DNA from: VXNE01 sp964518405
GTDB lineage: Bacteria > Pseudomonadota > Gammaproteobacteria > Pseudomonadales > Azotimanducaceae
NCBI GenBank assembly: GCA_964518405.1
Contig: CAZFGB010000225.1
Coordinates: 1 to 12,292, forward strand
Direction of reading: 5' to 3'
Length of the DNA stretch: 12,292 bases
The notes below the pieces were generated by a model. That model worked only from the letters and a program-made list of their open reading frames with translations, had not been told where the DNA came from and made no database searches. Below, one piece after another: positions 9,301 through 12,292 of this stretch (position 1 is its first letter; every line of letters begins with the position of its first letter). The position numbers and the translations under genes were made by a program.

Positions 9301-11579
9301 CCGAGCAAGGGGTGGCGTTTTCGCCATTCCTCCTCGTCCCGGCAGCAATCCATGAGGTCCCGGTATTCGATCTTCAGCAGCTTCAACTGCTCAAGATTCG
9401 GGTTGGTGATGCGCCAGCCGCGTTGCAGATCGAAATACAGCCGATACCCGAGCACGTCGCGCAGCGCCTTCAGGGTGTTCTGGGCCTTGACCCCCTTGGC
9501 CTGGGGATTGGACGCGTAGTCCGCCGGATCCAGACGCAGGCATTCGAGGACGCGTTGCGTGAGCATGTCGTCGGTCAGGCGCGCTCCGTCAGCGGTTGGA
9601 ATGGACGCGAGCAGGGCGCCACGCAACAGCAGGATCTGTATGAAGTCGTTGAAATGCCCGGCCTGGAGGCTGGCATCTTGCCGGTTGTCGGTGAACGCAA
9701 GCAGCTTTTTCGTCCGCTCGTCGAGGTCGGCTCCGATGAGATGCTTCAGCGAGGACAGCGCCAATACGGTGGTCGCCGAACTCCGGCCCTCGCTGGACAG
9801 GCCGGAGAGCTTGGTGAGCTCGCTGCGAACGCTGCCGTCGAAATAGGCGTCGCAGTCCGGACTCAGGCAGAAGCGGAACGGCCCAGGAATGAACCGCGCC
9901 GGCAAGCCGTCCGCGGCCACGCCGCCCGTGGTGTCGACCTGGAGGGAGAGCGGACGGTACTGACGGAAATGGGGTTTGAGCCGCGACTGGTCCTCGCGAA
10001 ATTCCAGCCAGTCCTCCGGATACCGGGAATCCGATTCGGTCGAATCGAACACGCCGGAAGGGTCGGGCATCAGGTAGCCGTACTGGATTTCGTCGTCGTC
10101 GTTGGAGCGTTCCGACAGGTCGCGCGGTTTGAATTCCTGCGGTTGCTTGCCAGCCAGTTTCGCCCATACGGGTAAGTATTCTTGGCCGCACCCCCGGCAA
10201 AAGCTGAGCGAGTACAGCGGTCGTTGGCGGTCTCCGGGCTTGAATTGCTGGCCGTGCAACGTGATGTACCGTTCGCCCGGTGCTTCGAGAGTCGAATACG
10301 CGTTCCAGGCGCCGCTGATGAACTGATGGAGGCGGAACGCAAAGAAACTCGCGCCGCGCTCGTTGCGGCTGCGGTGCGCGGCGAGCAGGAAGTTCGCAAG
10401 GTAGTTTCGGCAAAATCCGTCGTCGAGGCCGCTCTCGGTCGCCAAACGGCTCGAAGCGTCTAGCAGGGTCAGGGGCCGCGAAATCCGCACGATCCTGCCG
10501 TCGCGTTCCTCGAGGCCGAGATTGCGCTCCACCCAAGCGGCCATGGCGTGCTCCGCCAGATGCTCATGGGTGGGATCTTCCGGGACGCCTTGCTCGATCG
10601 CGGCGCGTAGATCGGACCCGGTCGGAGATGGACTGGAACCGGTCACGGGGCTCAGCGTCTCGGTAACAACGTTACCGGGATCGACGGCAACGCCGAACAA
10701 ACGGCTCGCCACGCGTGCGATGGTTGTGTTCCGATCTTCGAGCGAGCCCTCCGTGGACATCGTTGCGGAAGTGCCGATGCATACCAAGCGCTCATTGAAG
10801 CGCTCGCGAACCCGTCGCACCAGCATGGCGACATCGGCGCCCTGGCGCCCGCGATACGTATGCAACTCGTCCAGAACCAGAAACCGAAGGCCCGCTGCAT
10901 GTTCGCGAACCGCCTTGTCGGTTTCGTGGAAGCGCGTCATGAGCAATTCCAGCATCATGTAGTTGGTCAGCAGGATGTCGGGGGGATTCTTGGCGATGCG
11001 CTCGCGCTCCTCGTTCGATTCCTGTCCGGTGTAGCGCGCGAACGTGACAGGCTCCCCGCCTTCGCCGTAGCCAAGGCTCAAATACCGCTCCAACTCTTCT
11101 CGCTGGCTGTTACACAGCGCGTTCATCGGGTAAACGACAATGGCGGTGATGCCCTTCCGGGAGTCTCCCGCCCGCCTGGCGCGCAGCACGTCATCGACGA
11201 TGGGAATGAAATAGGCGAGCGACTTGCCGGAACCGGTGCCGGTGGTGAGCACGTAGCTCTCGCCGCGTTGGGCGATCTCTATCGCGTCGGTCTGGTGGCG
11301 ATGCAGGCGGAGGCGTTTGCCAAACGTGTCGGTCGGGCGCTTCAGGCGAAAAATCTTCGCGCACTCCGGATCGAGCGCGCCGTCGGCGACGAGGTCGTCG
11401 ACGTATCCGCCCGGCTCGAAATTGGGATTCAACTGGATAAGCGGAGCTGGCCAGAAACGGCCAGCGTCGTATTGCGCGTCTACCTCCCGGGCGATGTCCT
11501 CTGCGCGGATTTTGGTGAAGCTTCGGGAGAATCGCGCGTACTCGGCGATGAGTTCCTTGCGAAACGCGAACACGTCCAT
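6315..11579 (-). CDS. DEAD/DEAH helicase with DUF1998 and C-terminal Vsr/DUF559-like domain (DrmA-DrmB-like fusion)
   Basis: A 1754-residue protein that probably loads on and unwinds DNA. The helicase motifs are Walker A TGTGSGKS at 113-120, DELH at 237-240, GTSATM at 269-274, FTDNRQDASLQAGHF at 629-643, SPTMELGVDI at 995-1004 and QRSGRAGRSGQ at 1024-1034. Between motif III and the second lobe lie cysteine pairs C461/C464 and C571/C576, possibly a zinc ribbon. Residues 1320-1345 hold another CPAC/CASC pair set. The DUF1998 signature is at about 1530-1610 (AAEGGAGVL, then C1588, C1592, C1595, then SYYNQPEHPLIDR), as in YprA/MrfA and DrmB. Residues 1650-1730 resemble a Vsr/DUF559 PD-(D/E)XK fold: PDF at 1681-1683, YVDGPQH at 1693-1699, and a D..R...L...GY.V.RF tail. 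In DISARM the helicase (DrmA) and DUF1998 (DrmB) are separate genes. Here they are joined with an added nuclease-like end. Druantia DruE is also a long DUF1998 helicase, but its partners differ. The gene starts at the TAATG overlap and ends at TGATG. Confidence 0.87.
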   Translation of the reverse strand: MDVFAFRKELIAEYARFSRSFTKIRAEDIAREVDAQYDAGRFWPAPLIQLNPNFEPGGYVDDLVADGALDPECAKIFRLKRPTDTFGKRLRLHRHQTDAIEIAQRGESYVLTTGTGSGKSLAYFIPIVDDVLRARRAGDSRKGITAIVVYPMNALCNSQREELERYLSLGYGEGGEPVTFARYTGQESNEERERIAKNPPDILLTNYMMLELLMTRFHETDKAVREHAAGLRFLVLDELHTYRGRQGADVAMLVRRVRERFNERLVCIGTSATMSTEGSLEDRNTTIARVASRLFGVAVDPGNVVTETLSPVTGSSPSPTGSDLRAAIEQGVPEDPTHEHLAEHAMAAWVERNLGLEERDGRIVRISRPLTLLDASSRLATESGLDDGFCRNYLANFLLAAHRSRNERGASFFAFRLHQFISGAWNAYSTLEAPGERYITLHGQQFKPGDRQRPLYSLSFCRGCGQEYLPVWAKLAGKQPQEFKPRDLSERSNDDDEIQYGYLMPDPSGVFDSTESDSRYPEDWLEFREDQSRLKPHFRQYRPLSLQVDTTGGVAADGLPARFIPGPFRFCLSPDCDAYFDGSVRSELTKLSGLSSEGRSSATTVLALSSLKHLIGADLDERTKKLLAFTDNRQDASLQAGHFNDFIQILLLRGALLASIPTADGARLTDDMLTQRVLECLRLDPADYASNPQAKGVKAQNTLKALRDVLGYRLYFDLQRGWRITNPNLEQLKLLKIEYRDLMDCCRDEEEWRKRHPLLGSISPERRFDLVNELLERMRRALCIKTIYLDPNFQERIRNRSYNELREPWGLSEDERLFTHAFMVPRPSRSGRRDEFRTLHVSHRSAFGRKIKSQAFWGADNPCYPSRFDEGVYNDLIDDVLSVLTTYGYVEPADLDSERTGYRIDGSVLEWRLTGETPEDRTPTNAFFRSLYRNVAGLLVSDDRLLHQLEAREHTAQVDADVRQEREARFRKGLEGERVVDGQVEPAGLPILFCSPTMELGVDISTLNTVYMRNVPPTPANYAQRSGRAGRSGQPALVVTYCAARSPHDQYFFSDPTRMVAGAVNPPNIDLANEDLIRSHLQAVWLAETGVKLGYSVRDVLDMDKPDSLPVHEEVALQLGADRAVTAAGQRGRRILSTLASDLSGQAAPWYTETWLESAMNSAERRFHGSFDRWRSLFRATSNQMKYANDVVNNAAATERERREAKTRYDEAYTQQNLLLDSRPTMNSDFYTYRYLAAEGFLPGYNFPRLPLMAFVPGRREKVARDSFLSRPRFLGLTEFGPQSIIYHEGSTYRVRRAILSVRDEGGVTASAKLPVQAARLCPACGYGHFGDQKDYERCASCDDRLDGGRIVPNLYRIEQVSTQRANRITSDEEERQRQGYEMITTLRFSEENGRARAEGIAVEENGETLMELRYGPAATLWRINLGWRRRKEKTVYGFSVDTNTGEWSKDAQAPTDAEDDAVREGKTIERITPFVEDTRNVLVLRPTVDLSETAMVSLQYAIKRGIEQEFQLEEAELAVEPLPDRDNRATVLLYEAAEGGAGVLTRLASDPGALERIARRALEVCHYSSKSGEWSGSGDLENLDNDCEAGCYRCLLSYYNQPEHPLIDRQDGEMLELLCRFTRSSRKSLEHEVAAGDSYDELLNVSSSSLEKAWLRYIESNGYRLPDKAQPLLEIYATRPDFAYTDSQTLVYVDGPQHQATLRDSADEAIDRRLADAGYTVVRFPADRSSWPEIVDRYAWVFGPGASTTSGNG

Positions 11580-11974
11580 TACTTGTCTCTCATCGGCGGA
11601 GCCTCGTCGCGGATTGCAGCCTGCGCTTCCCTAGCCGCGTTGGCGATTCTCTCGAGTTCTTCCTGCTGCCCTTCGCGAACCAACTCGTCGCGCCGGAGCG
11701 TGGCTAGCAAGTAAACGCCACGGAAGATTCGTTCGATTTGACCTGCGACGTCGGAGGGAAAGGGCTCGGAAGTCGGGGCAAGTTTACCGGTGGCGAGGCT
11801 TACTGCCGCGTGCCTCACAAACTCGGCGGGCGCCATTCGGCGCGCCTTGGCCTCCTTTTCGATGTCCATCCACTCGGAATCGGCGAACCGAACCGACCTC
11901 GGCGCACGGGGTCTTGACGGTTTTCCTGCGGATTTCCGTTCGGTCCCGGCCATGTTGGGGTCATTTCGGTTCAT
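11579..11974 (-). CDS. Ribbon-helix-helix DNA-binding protein, likely operon regulator
   Basis: A 131-residue basic protein and the first gene of the operon. After a disordered, Arg/Pro-rich N terminus it has a ribbon-helix-helix pattern: a strand RSVRF at 26-30, helix 1 at 33-46 (SEWMDIEKEAKARR), a turn, and helix 2 at 49-61 (PAEFVRHAAVSLA). This resembles MobC-like and antitoxin-type RHH proteins, which bind palindromic operators as dimers through the strand. Residues 75-125 are predicted helical with many Glu, Arg and Ala, a possible oligomerisation or partner-binding arm. The ATG at 11974 is chosen because GGAG at 11986-11983 sits 8 nt upstream; a TTG one codon earlier (11977) is possible. 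The stop overlaps the helicase start as TAATG. Position, fold and the palindromes upstream suggest autoregulation of the defence operon, which is inference. A structural role on DNA in the defence complex is the alternative. I know of no standard DISARM gene matching it. Confidence 0.8.
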   Translation of the reverse strand: MNRNDPNMAGTERKSAGKPSRPRAPRSVRFADSEWMDIEKEAKARRMAPAEFVRHAAVSLATGKLAPTSEPFPSDVAGQIERIFRGVYLLATLRRDELVREGQQEELERIANAAREAQAAIRDEAPPMRDK

Positions 11975-11982
11975 CAAGCCGT

Positions 11983-11986
11983 CTCC
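11983..11986 (-). promoter_or_regulatory. Shine-Dalgarno GGAG of the ribbon-helix-helix gene
   Basis: GGAG on the minus strand lies 8 nt before the ATG at 11974. It is the best ribosome-binding site of the operon. The three downstream genes rely on overlap or near-overlap with the preceding stop, with only weak purine stretches. Confidence 0.65.
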
Positions 11987-11992
11987 AAAGCA

Positions 11993-12006
11993 CCCGCGCT
12001 GGCGGG
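11993..12006 (-). other. Small leader hairpin just upstream of the Shine-Dalgarno
   Basis: On the minus strand CCCGC-CAGC-GCGGG can form a 5-bp all-G/C stem with a 4-nt loop, ending 6 nt before GGAG. If the transcript starts near the palindrome cluster upstream, this would lie in the 5' leader. A role in translation or mRNA stability is possible. Such a short stem can also occur by chance in GC-rich DNA. Confidence 0.3.
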
Positions 12007-12056
12007 ATTTGGTGCCCGCGCAGCCAACCCTAGCGGCATCCGGCCGCTACCGTCCC

Positions 12057-12066
12057 AGCATATGCT
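12057..12066. promoter_or_regulatory. Short palindrome AGCATATGCT, possible operator
   Basis: A perfect 10-bp palindrome whose halves match the GCATA/TATGC core of the two larger inverted repeats next to it. It is the member of the cluster nearest the start codon. It is probably a variant or auxiliary binding site for the same regulator. Confidence 0.45.
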
Positions 12067-12069
12067 TTC

Positions 12070-12090
12070 GCGTATGCCATCGGCATACGC
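12070..12090. promoter_or_regulatory. Inverted repeat, likely operator 1
   Basis: Perfect 9-bp arms GCGTATGCC and GGCATACGC are separated by ATC. The repeat lies about 100 bp upstream of the ribbon-helix-helix gene start. Two inverted half-sites with a 3-base centre suit a dimer-of-dimers ribbon-helix-helix repressor. The binding protein is inferred from position only. Confidence 0.65.
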
Positions 12091-12110
12091 ATAGGATTAC
12101 CTTATGACGA

Positions 12111-12134
12111 GGCGTATGCCGTACAGCATACGCC
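12111..12134. promoter_or_regulatory. Inverted repeat, likely operator 2
   Basis: Arms GGCGTATGC (12111-12119) and GCATACGCC (12126-12134) are perfect 9-bp inverted repeats around a 6-nt centre. They share the GCGTATGC core with operator 1. The two centres are about 42 bp apart, close to four helical turns, so bound proteins could lie on the same DNA face. Confidence 0.65.
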
Positions 12135-12170
12135 AGATCGCAAACCCGGGAAATACGGGCAATTCCCGTC

Positions 12171-12176
12171 GTATGC
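12171..12176. promoter_or_regulatory. Isolated GTATGC half-site
   Basis: A sixth copy of the core hexamer, without an inverted partner, upstream of the two large inverted repeats. It may be an accessory half-site. A single hexamer could also be chance. Confidence 0.3.
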
Positions 12177-12269
12177 TCCAGAGCACCCGCTCGGCCCATC
12201 AACGCCGGGGCATTCCAAGTCGCTGAAAACGTGGGGCAAACAGGCCGGGCGCGCGCTTGCTGTTGAGGG

Positions 12270-12289
12270 CACCCCAGGTGCGTGGGGTG
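12270..12289. other. Hairpin at the right window edge
   Basis: CACCCCA (12270-12276) and TGGGGTG (12283-12289) form a perfect 7-bp stem around GGTGCG. No T-run follows, so it does not read as a complete intrinsic terminator. Its G/C-rich stem recalls type I-E CRISPR repeats, but only one copy is visible and the window ends 3 bases later. Confidence 0.4.
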
Positions 12290-12292
12290 TGA

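Larger units (their letters stand above)
11978..12292. other. Upstream control region without a supported gene
   Basis: This 315-base stretch holds no convincing gene. From left to right it has the leader with the Shine-Dalgarno and small hairpin, the GTATGC/GCATAC operator cluster (12057-12176), and a right edge with a hairpin at 12270-12289. I see no clear sigma-70 promoter on the minus strand. TAAGGT at about 12099-12104 is a weak -10-like hexamer between the two large palindromes, without a good -35. The right edge is probably another contig or window break. Confidence 0.6.

Noticed and set aside
6684..10175. A 1163-codon open frame on the plus strand opposite the large helicase, with others at 5071-6423 and 116-922
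   Set aside because: These lie antisense to genes with complete family motifs, have low-complexity composition (Gly, Val, Arg, Ala rich) and no recognisable domains. Long antisense frames are expected in GC-rich genes.
3436..11579. Assignment to BREX or Druantia
   Set aside because: BREX would need BrxC, PglZ and BrxL-type genes, none of which is here. The PglX resemblance is shared by DrmMI. Druantia has a long DUF1998 helicase but not this SNF2 plus methyltransferase pair.
11790..12107. A plus-strand frame across the ribbon-helix-helix gene and the palindromes
   Set aside because: It is antisense to a better-supported gene and runs through the operator cluster, with no family resemblance.
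12040..12180. A sigma-70 promoter for the operon
   Set aside because: Several weak -10-like hexamers exist on the minus strand (for example TAAGGT and TATGCT), but none has a convincing -35 at proper spacing. Only the operator cluster is reported.
12199..12292. A 31-codon minus-strand frame entering from the right edge and ending with TGA at 12199
   Set aside because: It could be the tail of an upstream gene, but it is too short, has no recognisable motif and overlaps the edge hairpin. It cannot be supported.

Overview
The window is a GC-rich bacterial defence locus. It has four genes in one tight, co-directional block on the minus strand, a roughly 315-base control region at the right end, and a pentanucleotide microsatellite at the left end. 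The flanks hold no housekeeping genes, so the host cannot be named. High GC, GTG start use and long open antisense frames fit a high-GC proteobacterium or similar lineage, but this is inference. The left edge stops inside a simple repeat, as a contig broken by an unassembled repeat would.

In transcription order (right to left) the genes are: (1) 11974-11579, a 131-residue ribbon-helix-helix protein; (2) 11579-6315, a 1754-residue DEAD/DEAH helicase with a DUF1998 zinc module and a C-terminal Vsr/DUF559-like PD-(D/E)XK domain; (3) 6315-3439, a 958-residue SNF2/RapA-type ATPase resembling DrmD of class 1 DISARM; (4) 3436-1, the first 1110 or more codons of an Eco57I/PglX-like N6-adenine DNA methyltransferase resembling DrmMI. 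The junctions are TAATG, TGATG and TGA-2 nt-GTG, so the genes are probably co-transcribed and translationally coupled.

The set reads as a DISARM-like anti-phage system. The DrmA-like helicase and DrmB-like DUF1998 halves are one polypeptide that also carries its own nuclease-fold domain, and no phospholipase-D-type drmC is present in the window. By analogy with DISARM, the methyltransferase would mark self DNA and the two ATPases and nuclease would act on unmodified DNA.

The most striking signal is that the methyltransferase frame runs, without a stop, from its GTG into at least 21 perfect tandem copies of AGCCG (coding strand). Five is not a multiple of three, so copy-number changes would shift everything downstream of the repeat. 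This is the form of a phase-variable contingency locus, placed where homologues go on to their C-terminal target-recognition region. The C-terminal third of this gene before the repeat is also visibly poorer in GC than the rest of the operon.

Upstream of gene 1 is a cluster of GTATGC/GCATAC half-sites forming two long inverted repeats, one short palindrome and a lone half-site. These are likely operators, most simply for the ribbon-helix-helix protein. Two layers of control are therefore suggested: repression at the promoter and stochastic switching of the methyltransferase.
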